Shown: piece after piece, positions 8,851 to 17,215 of the stretch | Layout of the letters: each line of letters begins with the position of its first letter | Numbering within the stretch: the stretch's first letter is position 1 | Source of the DNA: Micromonospora sp. WMMD961 | GTDB lineage: Bacteria; Actinomycetota; Actinomycetes; Mycobacteriales; Micromonosporaceae | Direction: 5' to 3' | NCBI RefSeq assembly: GCF_029626145.1 | Contig: NZ_JARUBJ010000002.1 | Coordinates: 3,011,501-3,075,500 of the forward strand | Length of the DNA: 64,000 nucleotides | Notes under the pieces: model-generated | Databases searched by the model: none | What the model saw: the letters and a program-made list of their open reading frames with translations, nothing else | Told to the model about the DNA's origin: nothing | Made by a program: the position numbers and the translations under genes

Positions 8851-9120
8851 CTAGTGCCTGCGACGGCCGTAGGTGCGGTCCAGGATCGCGACGCCGGCCA
8901 CGGCGAAGGCGAGCTGCAGGCCCAGCTCGATCCAGTCGACGCCGGAGGTGTCGTCGACGCCGAGGGCGCCGGCGAGCAGCGTACCGACGATCGCGGCGAC
9001 AACGCCGACGGCCAGGGTGACCAGGAACGACAGGTTCTGCTTGCCCGGCAGGATCAGTCGTCCCAGGACACCGATGATCAGGCCGATGATGATTGCGCTG
9101 AAGAAGCCAGCGATTTCCAT
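8851..9120 (-). CDS. GlsB/YeaQ/YmgE-family stress membrane protein
   Basis: This 89-aa protein has three predicted transmembrane segments. The family signature IIIGLIIGVLGRLILPGKQN opens it, followed by the second helix and a closing helix before GRRRH. The family (transglycosylase-associated protein) is widespread, induced by envelope or acid stress in some bacteria, and of unknown biochemical role. The gene is alone on its transcript and divergent from the Rieske oxygenase gene, so the 300-bp gap between them holds both promoters. Confidence 0.85.
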   Translation of the reverse strand: MEIAGFFSAIIIGLIIGVLGRLILPGKQNLSFLVTLAVGVVAAIVGTLLAGALGVDDTSGVDWIELGLQLAFAVAGVAILDRTYGRRRH

Positions 9121-9423
9121 GGTCTTGTTCCTCCCACCGAGTTCTCGTCGGGCTGGTCACTGCCCCGGCCCGCGCGCCGGCAAACCCCGGCGACGCGTGC
9201 CGAGGCGCTCGCCACGGGTACGCCGCCGGCATCGGTGTTCGGGTCGCTGCCGCGCCGACGGCACGGCAGCCACCCGACGGGTCCTGGAGGTTACCGCCCG
9301 CGCAGACCCGACTCCGCTGCGGACGAACGCTGGAGTTTTCACTCAGTGAAAGCTCCGGTCTCCGCTGCGGAGGCCGCACGGGATGATTCGACCCTATCGA
9401 CGGTCGTCTGGCTGGAGGGTCGC
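9121..9423. other. Divergent intergenic region before the Rieske gene
   Basis: This 303-bp gap separates the GlsB-type gene (minus) from the Rieske oxygenase gene (plus). The only structure I see is the palindrome and flanking repeats at 9312-9371, plus the GGAGGG ribosome site before 9424. Confidence 0.6.
9312..9371. promoter_or_regulatory. Candidate operator: palindrome flanked by 12-bp direct repeats
   Basis: At 9332-9356 lies a 12-1-12 inverted repeat with one mismatch; its core is TTTCACTCAGTGAAA. On each side is an identical CTCCGCTGCGGA (9312-9323 and 9360-9371), itself nearly palindromic. The arrangement sits 53-112 bp upstream of the Rieske start and looks like a multi-part operator. 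The IclR gene three genes downstream is the obvious candidate binder. Confidence 0.55.
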
Positions 9424-10467
9424 ATGGCATTCGCTCGTAACCAGTGGTACGTGGCGGCCTACGGCAGTGAAGTCGGTCGGGACCTGCTCGCCCGCACGGT
9501 GCTCGGTGAACCGCTGGTGCTGTACCGCACCGCCGCAGGGCAGGCGGTGGCCCTCGCCGACCGGTGTGTGCACCGGCGTTTCCCGCTGTCGGAGAGTCGC
9601 CTCGACGGCGACACGATCGTCTGCGGCTACCACGGTTTCACCTACGACCCGACCGGCGCGTGTGTCTTCGTACCCGGTCAGCAGCGCATCCCCCGCACCG
9701 CGCGGGTCGTCTCCTTCCCGGTGGTGGAACTGGACTCCTTCGTCTGGGTCTGGATCGGCGACCTGGACCGGGCCGATCCGGCCGCGATTCCCCGCGCGCC
9801 GTGGCTGGCGGACCCGCGGTACGCGGTGGTGAAGGGCATGGCGCCCTTGAACGCGCGGTACGGCCTGCTGGTGGACAACCTGTTGGACCTGTCCCACGAG
9901 ACGTACCTGCACGGTGGTTACATCGGCACGCCGGAGGTGGCGAACACCCCGATCACCACCACCGTGGACGAGGACCGGGGCATCGTCCACGTCAGCCGGC
10001 ACATGGACGACGCCGAGTGTCCGCCGTTCTACGCGCGATCGACCGGGATCCAGGGCCGCATCACCCGGTGGCAGGACATCGAGTACCACCCGCCCTGCCT
10101 CTACCTCCTGCACAGCCGGATCGCTCCGCAGGGCGTCTATCCGCCGACCGAGGGCGACGACACCGAGGCCTTCCACGCCGAGATCGTGTACGCGATCACC
10201 CCGTCGACCGAACACACCACCTACGACTTCTGGGCCGTGGCGCGTGACTTCGCGATCGACGACGAGTCGGTCAGCGAGTACCTGCACGACAGCAACCACA
10301 CGGTGGTCATGCAGGACGTGACGGCGCTCAACATCCTGGAGCAGGTGATCGCCGCCGAGCCGGACCGGTACCAGGAGTTGAGCATCAACATCGACACCGG
10401 GGGCCTGGCCGCCCGGCGGCTGTTGGCCCGGCTGGTCGGTTCGGGGACGGTGGGAGTGCCGCGGTGA
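9424..10467 (+). CDS. Rieske non-heme iron oxygenase (vanillate O-demethylase-like)
   Basis: The 347-aa product is a Rieske oxygenase alpha subunit of the vanillate demethylase/PDR-coupled class. The [2Fe-2S] ligands are Cys48/His50 (CVH) and Cys67/His70 (CGYH). The mononuclear iron site is in DNLLDLSHETYLH, with Asp155, His158 and His163. Length and layout match VanA, so the likely reaction is O-demethylation or hydroxylation of a methoxybenzoate, giving a catechol such as protocatechuate. The reductase gene two frames downstream supports this. Start ATG has a GGAGGG site. It opens an operon with tight GTGA overlaps. The exact substrate is inferred from context. Confidence 0.85.
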   Translation: MAFARNQWYVAAYGSEVGRDLLARTVLGEPLVLYRTAAGQAVALADRCVHRRFPLSESRLDGDTIVCGYHGFTYDPTGACVFVPGQQRIPRTARVVSFPVVELDSFVWVWIGDLDRADPAAIPRAPWLADPRYAVVKGMAPLNARYGLLVDNLLDLSHETYLHGGYIGTPEVANTPITTTVDEDRGIVHVSRHMDDAECPPFYARSTGIQGRITRWQDIEYHPPCLYLLHSRIAPQGVYPPTEGDDTEAFHAEIVYAITPSTEHTTYDFWAVARDFAIDDESVSEYLHDSNHTVVMQDVTALNILEQVIAAEPDRYQELSINIDTGGLAARRLLARLVGSGTVGVPR

Positions 10468-10670
10468 GTTCCCACTCCGGGGAGCGGGTCTACCGGGTGC
10501 ACTGGTTGCCGGGCACCGACATCCTGCGGGGCAGCTGTCACTGCGGCGCCGAGCGCCTCGCCGAGGAGCCGATCGAGCTGTGGGAGTGGCTGCTGGCTCA
10601 CCCGCAGGGCCACCAGGCCGCGGCCGTGCCGGCGCCCGACCCGCCGACGCGGGTGGCGATGCCAGCGTGA
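10464..10670 (+). CDS. Small conserved-looking protein of the Rieske operon
   Basis: The 68-aa product starts at a GTG overlapping the oxygenase stop (GTGA) and its own stop overlaps the GTG of the reductase. That double coupling argues that it is real. It has one CxC pair in GSCHCGAE, an aromatic-rich helix (PIELWEWLLAHPQGH) and a Pro/Ala tail. I recognise no family. Its position between an oxygenase and its electron donor suggests an accessory role, for example in assembly or metal/cluster handling, but this is a guess. Confidence 0.7.
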   Translation: MSSHSGERVYRVHWLPGTDILRGSCHCGAERLAEEPIELWEWLLAHPQGHQAAAVPAPDPPTRVAMPA

Positions 10671-11620
10671 CGGTGGACGAGTTGGCCGGTGTGGAGCTGG
10701 TGGTCACCCGCCGGGACCAGGTGGCGACGGAGGTCGTCGCGATCAGCCTGGGCCGCCCGGATCGCGGCGACCTGCCTGACTGGACGCCGGGCGCGCACAT
10801 CGACCTGGAGCTGGGCACCGGACTCACCCGCCAGTATTCGCTCTGTGGCGACCCGGCCGACCGGTCCGTCCTGCGGATCGCGGTACAACGCGAACCGGAC
10901 GGGCGCGGCGGCTCCCGGCTGGCGCACGAGCGGCTCACCGTCGGCGCGACCGTCCGGGTGCGGGGGCCCCGCAACACCTTCCGGCTGGTCGCGGCCCGGC
11001 GATACCTCTTCGTCGCCGGCGGTATCGGCATCACCCCCATCGCACCGATGGTCGCCGCCGCCGACGCCGCAGGCTCCGACTGGCAGCTGGTGTACGGGGG
11101 ACGTAGCCGCGCCACCATGGCCTTCGCCACCACCCTGCGGGAGCGGTACGGCGACCGGGTGAGCCTGTGTCCGCAGGACGAGACCGGGCTGCTCGACCTG
11201 GCCGGGTTGCTGGGTCGGCCGGACGACCGGTTGGTCTACTGCTGCGGCCCTGAGCCACTGCTGAAGGCGGTCGAGGAGCGGTGCCTCGGCTGGCCGCCCG
11301 GCCGGTTGCACGTCGAACGTTTCACCCCGCTGGCCACCACCGGCGGGGAGGAGACGTCGATCGAGGTCGAGCTGGTGCTCTCCGGGCGGACGGTCACCGT
11401 GCCGCCGGGCACACCGATCCTGCAGGCGGTGGAGGAAGCCGGGGTGACAGTCCTGTCGTCCTGCCGGGAGGGCACCTGCGGCACCTGCGAGACGCCGGTG
11501 CTCGACGGTGTGCCGGATCATCGCGACAGCCTGCTCACCGCGCAGGAGCGGGCCGCCGGGGACACCATGATGATCTGCGTGTCCCGGGCCCGTACGCCCC
11601 GGCTCGTGCTGGAGCTGTGA
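10667..11620 (+). CDS. PDR/VanB-type oxidoreductase (FMN, NAD, 2Fe-2S)
   Basis: The 317-aa electron-transfer partner of the Rieske oxygenase has an FNR-like flavin domain (about 10-105, RQYSLCGDP for FMN) and an NAD domain (FVAGGIGITPI, then YCCGPEPLL). A plant-type ferredoxin follows at the C-terminus, with cluster cysteines in CREGTCGTC and a fourth in MMICVSRA. This domain order is that of phthalate dioxygenase reductase and VanB. The GTG at 10667 overlaps the preceding stop by 4 bp. The frame is open upstream to 10580, but that part overlaps the small gene and is rejected. Confidence 0.9.
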   Translation: MTVDELAGVELVVTRRDQVATEVVAISLGRPDRGDLPDWTPGAHIDLELGTGLTRQYSLCGDPADRSVLRIAVQREPDGRGGSRLAHERLTVGATVRVRGPRNTFRLVAARRYLFVAGGIGITPIAPMVAAADAAGSDWQLVYGGRSRATMAFATTLRERYGDRVSLCPQDETGLLDLAGLLGRPDDRLVYCCGPEPLLKAVEERCLGWPPGRLHVERFTPLATTGGEETSIEVELVLSGRTVTVPPGTPILQAVEEAGVTVLSSCREGTCGTCETPVLDGVPDHRDSLLTAQERAAGDTMMICVSRARTPRLVLEL

Positions 11621-11650
11621 CCTGCCGGCGCGGGCGGGGATGATGGCGGA

Positions 11651-12406
11651 GTGCGCGCGCAACCGGGGCGGTCGGTGACGAGCAAGGTGCTGGCCCTGCT
11701 CGACGCGTTCAGCCCGGCCACCCCTGCGTTGACCCTGAGCGAGCTGGCCCGTCGCGCCGGGCTGCCACTGCCCACTGTGCACCGACGGGCCGCGGAGCTG
11801 GTCGAGTGGGGTGCGCTGGAGCGCGGCGACGACGGGCGGTACCGGATCGGCCTGCGGTTGTGGGAGGTGGGGTCGCTGGCACCGAGAGGTCTGGGGTTAC
11901 GGGAACTCGCCCTGCCGGTGATGGAGGACCTGTACGAGGTGACCCACGAGAACGTCCAGCTCGCCGTCCGGCAGGACCTGGAACTCGTCTTCATCGAACG
12001 GATCTCCGGGCGGCACGCGGTGCCCGTGCTCACCCGGGTTGGTGGCCGCTTCGCGTTGCACGCCACCGGAGTCGGGCTGGTCCTGCTCGCCCACGCACCT
12101 GGCGACGTGCAGGAGCAGGTGCTGGCCGCGCCGTTGGAGCGGTACACCGACATGACGATCACCGACCCGAGGCGGCTGCGCCGCTGCCTCGCCGAGGTGC
12201 GCCGGGCAGGTTACGCGGTCAGCGACCGTCAGGTCACGATGGACGCGCTCTCGGTGGCGGCGCCGATCCGCGTACCGGAGGGTGTGGTCGCGGCGATCTC
12301 GCTGGTGGTCGCCCACGAGCGGGCGGACCCGGTGGCGCTGGCCCCGCTGGTGCGGGCGGCGGGTCGGGCGCTCTCCCGGGCGCTGGGAAAGACTGCAGAT
12401 CGTTGA
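11651..12406 (+). CDS. IclR-family transcriptional regulator
   Basis: The 251-aa regulator has an N-terminal winged helix (about 8-70: SELARRAGLPLPTVHRRAAEL) and the IclR effector domain (LYEVTHENVQLAVRQDLELV, later VSDRQVTMDALSVAAPIR). IclR members of this kind sense aromatic acids or their metabolites. It follows the Rieske operon by 30 bp and precedes the side-chain-degradation operon, so it could control both. One TTA codon (11897-11899, codon 83) is present, a rare codon in such genomes, so translation may depend on the bldA-type leucyl-tRNA. GTG start. Confidence 0.85.
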   Translation: MRAQPGRSVTSKVLALLDAFSPATPALTLSELARRAGLPLPTVHRRAAELVEWGALERGDDGRYRIGLRLWEVGSLAPRGLGLRELALPVMEDLYEVTHENVQLAVRQDLELVFIERISGRHAVPVLTRVGGRFALHATGVGLVLLAHAPGDVQEQVLAAPLERYTDMTITDPRRLRRCLAEVRRAGYAVSDRQVTMDALSVAAPIRVPEGVVAAISLVVAHERADPVALAPLVRAAGRALSRALGKTADR

Positions 12407-12432
12407 CGCCCGATCAAATTCTGCATTACGTT
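12403..12432 (+). promoter_or_regulatory. Predicted promoter of the SDR-ligase operon
   Basis: TTGACG at 12403-12408 and TACGTT at 12427-12432 are separated by 18 bp. The same hexamer pair, with 17 bp, is found before pcaI. The -35 overlaps the stop codon of the IclR gene. The downstream leader is A/T-rich compared with its surroundings. Confidence 0.45.
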
Positions 12433-12482
12433 TCCGGTGCGCGTGTTACCCGGAGGTCCGGCACCGACGAGAGGGAGCACTC

Positions 12483-13409
12483 ATGTCTCTGCACGGCAAA
12501 GTCGCCATCGTCACCGGGGCCGGGCGCGGTCTGGGCCTCGCCTACGCACAGGAGTTGGCGCGGCGCGGCGCCGCGGTCGTGGTCAACGACGTCGACGCCG
12601 AGGCCACCGCCGACGCCGTGACGGCGATCCACGCGTCCGGCGGCCGGGCCGTCGCGGTGGTCGCACCGGTCGGCCCGACCGAGACCGCGAAGGAACTGGT
12701 CAGCACCGCGGTCGAGCACTTCGGGCGGCTGGACATCCTCGTCACCAACGCCGGCGTCCTGCGCGACACGGTGCTGTGGAAGATGAGTGACGACGACTTC
12801 GACACCGTCATCAACGTGCACCTGCGCGGCACGTTCACCACCGTGCGCGAGGCGGTGCAGCACATGCGGCAGGCCGGTGAGGGCGGGCGGATCATCTGCG
12901 TCGGGTCACCCACCGGGCAGCGGGGCACCTTCGGCCAGACCAACTACGCGGCGGCCAAGGCGGGCATCGTCGGCATGGTCCGTACCTGGGCGCTGGAGCT
13001 CAAGCGGGCCGGTATCACCGCCAACACGGTCGTCCCGGTCGCCGCGACCGCGATGACCGCCACCGTCCCCTACTTCGCGGCGGCGGTCCGGGCCGAGGCG
13101 AACGGGGAACCGATGCCCGCTTTCTTCCGACACGACCTGGGGTTCGGCACCGCGGACGACGTGGCCGGGCTCGTCGCGTTCCTCGGCTCCGACGCGGCGG
13201 CCTCGGTGACCGGCCAGGTGATCGGTGTCGGCGGGGACCGCCTGCAGATCTGGACCCACCCGGAGGCGGCGTTGACCGCGCACCGCGAGGGCGGCTGGAC
13301 GTACGACGCGCTCGTCGACGCCTGGCCGACGACCTTCGCCGGTGCCGCGCAGAGCGTCGGCGAACGGTTCCCGAAACTCCCCGAGGAGTTCGAGCCCGCC
13401 ACGTCCTGA
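12483..13409 (+). CDS. SDR-family dehydrogenase, probable 3-hydroxyacyl-CoA dehydrogenase
   Basis: The 308-aa short-chain dehydrogenase has TGAGRGLGLAYAQEL (cofactor glycines, residues about 12-26), an acidic VNDVDAE after beta-2 that points to NAD, NAG in TNAGVLRD, and the catalytic YAAAK tetrad segment. The C-terminal extension of some 50 residues beyond a minimal SDR resembles MFE-2-type hydroxyacyl-CoA dehydrogenases. With a MaoC hydratase and acyl-CoA ligase in the same operon, oxidation of a beta-hydroxyacyl-CoA is the best guess. ATG with GAGGGAGCAC upstream. It starts the four-gene operon. Confidence 0.8.
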   Translation: MSLHGKVAIVTGAGRGLGLAYAQELARRGAAVVVNDVDAEATADAVTAIHASGGRAVAVVAPVGPTETAKELVSTAVEHFGRLDILVTNAGVLRDTVLWKMSDDDFDTVINVHLRGTFTTVREAVQHMRQAGEGGRIICVGSPTGQRGTFGQTNYAAAKAGIVGMVRTWALELKRAGITANTVVPVAATAMTATVPYFAAAVRAEANGEPMPAFFRHDLGFGTADDVAGLVAFLGSDAAASVTGQVIGVGGDRLQIWTHPEAALTAHREGGWTYDALVDAWPTTFAGAAQSVGERFPKLPEEFEPATS

Positions 13410-13432
13410 CCCGCCCGACGAAGGTTGGCCCC

Positions 13433-14314
13433 ATGTACCAGCCCGCGATCGACCTCGACACCATCACGGCGATCGACATGCACGTGCACATCGAGGTCGA
13501 CGACCACGGTCACGCCTCACTGCCCGAGCCGCTCGTGGCGGCGGCGTCGGCGTACTTCCGGACGGACGGCCCACGGCCCGCTGTCGGCGCGGTGGCGCAG
13601 TACTACCGCGAGCGGAGCATGGCGGCCGTCGTGTTCACCGTGGACGCGCGTACCCAGCTGAGGCACCCACCGCTGTCGAGCACCGACATCGCCCGCGCGG
13701 CGGCCGAGCACGCCGACGTGCTCATTCCGTTCGGCTCGGTCGACCCGCGCACGGGGGAGGCCGCCCTCGAACTGGCCAGCCGGCTGATCGAGGAGGAGGG
13801 CGTACGCGGAATCAAGTTCCACCCCACCGTGCAGGGCTTCGACCCCAGCCACCACGAGTACGCGCCGCTGTGGGGTCTCCTGGAGCGGGCCGGCGTCCCG
13901 GCGCTGTTCCACACCGGGCAGACCGGCATCGGCGCGGGCACCCCGGGCGGCTACGGCCTGCGGCTCGGCCTGTCGAATCCGATCCTGCTCGACCCGATCG
14001 CGGCCGACTTCCCCGACCTGCAGATCATCATGGCGCACCCGTCGGTGCCCTGGCAGGACGAGGCGTTGTCGGTCGCCACGCACAAGCACAACACCTGGAT
14101 CGACCTGTCCGGCTGGAGCCCGAAGTACTTTCCGGCCGAGTTGGTGCGCTACGCCAACTCGGTGCTGAAGCGACGGGTGCTCTTCGGCACCGACTACCCC
14201 CTGCTCACCCCCGACCGGTGGCTGCGCGACGTGCAAGCGACCGACCTGAAGCCGGACGTGCTCCCGGGCATCCTCAAGGACAACGCGGCCCGCCTGCTGG
14301 GCCTCGCCGGGTGA
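13433..14314 (+). CDS. Amidohydrolase-superfamily metal-dependent hydrolase
   Basis: The 293-aa TIM-barrel hydrolase belongs to the amidohydrolase_2 (ACMSD-like) group. Metal ligands are visible: HVH in AIDMHVHIEVDD, later His residues in FHTGQTG and IIMAHPSVPW, and the barrel-end Asp in LFGTDYPLLTP. Homologous proteins accompany CoA-ligase/hydratase/dehydrogenase sets for p-hydroxycinnamates in Rhodococcus (the cou genes). There the hydrolase is proposed to cleave the beta-keto thioester by a retro-Claisen reaction instead of a thiolase. The same role is inferred here because no thiolase gene is present. A decarboxylase activity is the alternative. Confidence 0.75.
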   Translation: MYQPAIDLDTITAIDMHVHIEVDDHGHASLPEPLVAAASAYFRTDGPRPAVGAVAQYYRERSMAAVVFTVDARTQLRHPPLSSTDIARAAAEHADVLIPFGSVDPRTGEAALELASRLIEEEGVRGIKFHPTVQGFDPSHHEYAPLWGLLERAGVPALFHTGQTGIGAGTPGGYGLRLGLSNPILLDPIAADFPDLQIIMAHPSVPWQDEALSVATHKHNTWIDLSGWSPKYFPAELVRYANSVLKRRVLFGTDYPLLTPDRWLRDVQATDLKPDVLPGILKDNAARLLGLAG

Positions 14315-14331
14315 CGACGAGAGGAACCGCC

Positions 14332-14784
14332 ATGACGACGACCATCACCTACGACCGGCTGGGCGACCTCGCCGGCACCGATCTCGGCCACACCGGATAC
14401 CGAACGGTCACCCAGGACCAGGTGGACCTGTTCGCGGACGCCACGGACGACCACCAGTGGATCCACGTCGACCCCGAACGGGCCAAGAACGGCCCGTTCG
14501 GCGCGGCCATCGCGCACGGCTTTCTCACCCTCTCCCTGGCCGTGCCCTTCTGGACCGAGTTGCTGGAGGTCAAGGGCGTCACCACGAAGGTGAACTACGG
14601 CCTGGACAAGGTGCGCTTCCCCGCGCCGGTAGTGGTCGGGGCGCGGGTACGCATGCAGGCCACCGTCGTCGAGGTCGTCGAGGTCCGCGGTGGCTACCAG
14701 ATCGCCGTCGACCAGACGATCGAGATCGAGGGCGGGAGCAAGCCGGCGGTGGTCGCGCGAGGTCTGTACCGCTTCTACGCCTGA
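14332..14784 (+). CDS. MaoC-like enoyl-CoA hydratase
   Basis: The 150-aa single hot-dog protein has the MaoC signature. There is an early 'DQVDLFADATDDHQWIHVD' hydratase-like stretch with catalytic Asp and His, the GPFGAAIAHGFLTLSL segment, and a C-terminal strand set. It should hydrate a 2,3-enoyl-CoA such as coumaroyl-CoA to the 3-hydroxy thioester for the SDR upstream. It lies 17 bp after the hydrolase gene and 54 bp before the ligase, all on one strand. ATG start with GAGAGGAACC ahead. Confidence 0.85.
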   Translation: MTTTITYDRLGDLAGTDLGHTGYRTVTQDQVDLFADATDDHQWIHVDPERAKNGPFGAAIAHGFLTLSLAVPFWTELLEVKGVTTKVNYGLDKVRFPAPVVVGARVRMQATVVEVVEVRGGYQIAVDQTIEIEGGSKPAVVARGLYRFYA

Positions 14785-14838
14785 GCCCGGGCGTCCGCCG
14801 AACCGGGTGAGCACACCACCTCCACCACCAGGAGACTG

Positions 14839-16365
14839 ATGATGCACCAGCACGGAATCGGCGCCTGGATGGCCAAGCGCCGGCTCAAGTCCCCGGACAA
14901 GGTCGCCCTCATCCACGGCGACGGGTCGACGATGACGTACGGCCAGTTCGCCGACGCCACGGACCGGATCTCGGCACTGCTGCGGGAGTGGGGCGTCGGT
15001 AGGGGTGACTCCGTCGCCTACCTGGGAGAGAACAGCCCCGAGTTTCTTCAGGTGATGTTCGGGGCGGCGCAGGTCGGGGCCGTCTTCGTGCCGGTGAACA
15101 CCCGGCTCGCCGCACCCGAGATCGCCTACGTCCTCGCGGACTGCGACGCGCGGGTGCTGATCCACGATCCGGACCTCGCGGTGCCGGTGTCCTCCGCCGC
15201 GCCGACCGTCCCGCCCCCGTACGTCGTCGTCAACGGCGCGGGCACCGCGGACCGGCCCGGGCTGGCTCACCTGGCGCGGGCCGCCGCCGGTTTCACCGAC
15301 CACGCCGACACCGCCCACCGGGATCCGGCGGCGATCGTCTACACCTCGGGTACGACCGGCCGGCCCAAGGGCGCCGTGCTGACCCACGGCAACCTCACCT
15401 GGGTGGCGCTCAACTGTGTGGTCGACTACGACGTCGTCTCCACCGACGTCGCGCTGATGATCTCGCCGCTGTTCCACGTCGCCTCGCTCGGGATGGGCGC
15501 CCTGCCCGTCATCCTCAAGGGCGCCACGATGGTCATCGAGAAGGGCTTCGAGCCGGGCCGCGCGCTCGCGCAGATCGAGCGGCACGGAGTCACCATGCTC
15601 AGCGGTGTGCCGACCACCTATCAGCTGATGGCCGACCATCCCGCCTGGGCGTCGACCAACCTGTCGACGTTGACGAAGCTCACCTGCGGAGGTTCGGCGG
15701 TGCCCGCTCGCATCCTCAACGCGTACGAGGCGCGGGGTCTGTCGTTCTCCCAGGGTTACGGCATGACCGAGGCCGCGCCGGGCGCGACCGCGCTGCCCTC
15801 GACGATGACCCGCGTCAAGCAGGGCAGTGTCGGTCTGCCGCACTTCTTCACCGACGTGCGGATCACCGATGCGACAGGCGCCGTGCTACCCACCGGCGGT
15901 GTCGGTGAGATCGAGGTGGCCGGACCCAACGTCTTCCCCGGCTACCACGGGCTCCCGGAGGCGACCGCCGAGGCGTTCACGGCCGACGGGTGGTTCCGCT
16001 CCGGCGACCTCGGCCGCCTGGACGCCGACGGCTACCTCTACATCTCCGGCCGCCTCAAGGACATGATCATTTCGGGGGGCGAGAACATCTACCCACTCGA
16101 AGTCGAACAGCTCCTCACCGAGATCGACGGGGTGACCTCGGCGGCGGTCATCGGGGTGCCGGACGAGCGCTGGGGGGAGGTGCCGTGGGCGATCGTGACC
16201 GTGCGGGAGGGGGCATCGGTGGACACCGCCACCGTCCGGGCGGGCCTCGACGGCAGAATCGCGCGCTACAAGCTCCCGAGGAACGTGGTCATCGTGGACG
16301 AGCTGCCGCGGACGGCGTCGGGGAAGGTGCGGAAGGCCGATCTGCGGACCCGTTTCGGCGCCTAG
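14839..16365 (+). CDS. AMP-forming acyl-CoA ligase (aryl/phenylpropanoid type likely)
   Basis: The 508-aa ANL-superfamily ligase has P-loop motif IVYTSGTTGRPKGAVLTH (residues about 170-187), the core YGMTEAAP, the hinge region SGRLKDMIISGGENIYPLEVE, and the catalytic lysine in PRTASGKVRKADL. Size and sequence suit fatty- or arylacyl-CoA ligases. In this operon it would activate a hydroxycinnamate to its CoA thioester, the first step of side-chain shortening. The start ATG has a good CAGGAG site. Its last 77 bp overlap the convergent PaaX-type gene. Substrate is inferred from context only. Confidence 0.85.
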   Translation: MMHQHGIGAWMAKRRLKSPDKVALIHGDGSTMTYGQFADATDRISALLREWGVGRGDSVAYLGENSPEFLQVMFGAAQVGAVFVPVNTRLAAPEIAYVLADCDARVLIHDPDLAVPVSSAAPTVPPPYVVVNGAGTADRPGLAHLARAAAGFTDHADTAHRDPAAIVYTSGTTGRPKGAVLTHGNLTWVALNCVVDYDVVSTDVALMISPLFHVASLGMGALPVILKGATMVIEKGFEPGRALAQIERHGVTMLSGVPTTYQLMADHPAWASTNLSTLTKLTCGGSAVPARILNAYEARGLSFSQGYGMTEAAPGATALPSTMTRVKQGSVGLPHFFTDVRITDATGAVLPTGGVGEIEVAGPNVFPGYHGLPEATAEAFTADGWFRSGDLGRLDADGYLYISGRLKDMIISGGENIYPLEVEQLLTEIDGVTSAAVIGVPDERWGEVPWAIVTVREGASVDTATVRAGLDGRIARYKLPRNVVIVDELPRTASGKVRKADLRTRFGA

Positions 16366-17176
16366 TCGTGGGCCGGGCAGCGACGAGCGCGGCGAACTCC
16401 GCAGTCGACGCCGCGGCCAGCTTCTCGTGCACCCGGCGGTAGGTCTCCACCGATCTCGCGGCGGGCCACTCCGCGTCCATGAATTCGGCCGGCAGCCTCG
16501 GGTCGGCGCGTAGCAGCGCGAGCCAGTCCGCCACGAGCATCGTCCGTACGGTCAGGGCGCTCGACGCCATCGCTGTCGCGGACGGATCGGCCCACACGTC
16601 GATGAAGGCGAGGTGCGCACGCCGGATCGCCTCGATGTCCCACGCGGCGCGCACGCTCTCACCGATCGGGAACCCGGCGAGTTCACGGGCGTGGAAGGCG
16701 ACCACCGTGTTGGGCGCGAGGTCCTGGCGCAGCGGCTCCAACGACCCGGCGAGGTCGACCTCGCCGGGCGCAAGCCAGAGCCCGTCCCGGATCGGCGCGA
16801 AGCCCTCCCAGGTGAGGATCGAACGCAGCCGGTGCCGCAGCGTCCGCTGACCCTCCGGAATGGAGAAGGTCACGAGCGTCCACCCGCTGCCCTGCGGGTC
16901 GAACGGCCGCGGCCCGCGAACGCGGGACTTCGCCTCGCGCAGCACCGCCACGCCGTGCTCGGTCAGCGAGAACAGGGTCTCCCGGCCACTCCTGCTGCGG
17001 GCCAGGATGCCGCTGTGCACGAGGCGGTCGAGGGTCGCGCGGGTGGCCGGCGCGGCGACGTCGGCACCCTCCAGCACGGTGATCAGGACGCTCGCCCGGA
17101 TCGGGCCGGTGGCGCCGTCGACGACATGCTCGCCGAAGAAGGCGAGCAACAACTGCTTCGGCTGACGACTACCCAC
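16289..17176 (-). CDS. PaaX-family transcriptional repressor
   Basis: The 295-aa protein begins GSRQPKQLLLAFFGEHVVDG, the N-terminus of PaaX-type winged-helix repressors, followed by a helix-turn-helix (about 25-75). The PaaX middle domain (WTLVTFSIPEGQRTLRHRLR, LWLAPGEVDL) and C-terminal domain (FIDVWADPS) follow. Such regulators answer aryl-CoA thioesters. Here it is convergent with, and overlaps, the acyl-CoA ligase, whose product is a natural candidate ligand. The last 28 residues are Arg/Ser/Pro-rich and lie in the overlap. It also stands just upstream of no other gene on its strand, so it is probably a lone transcript. Confidence 0.8.
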   Translation of the reverse strand: MGSRQPKQLLLAFFGEHVVDGATGPIRASVLITVLEGADVAAPATRATLDRLVHSGILARSRSGRETLFSLTEHGVAVLREAKSRVRGPRPFDPQGSGWTLVTFSIPEGQRTLRHRLRSILTWEGFAPIRDGLWLAPGEVDLAGSLEPLRQDLAPNTVVAFHARELAGFPIGESVRAAWDIEAIRRAHLAFIDVWADPSATAMASSALTVRTMLVADWLALLRADPRLPAEFMDAEWPAARSVETYRRVHEKLAAASTAEFAALVAARPTTRRRNGSADRPSAPSPTPSAAARPR

Positions 17177-17215
17177 AGCCCTTCCCTTCGGGGAACTCGT
17201 TGGCCTGGCCGCCGA

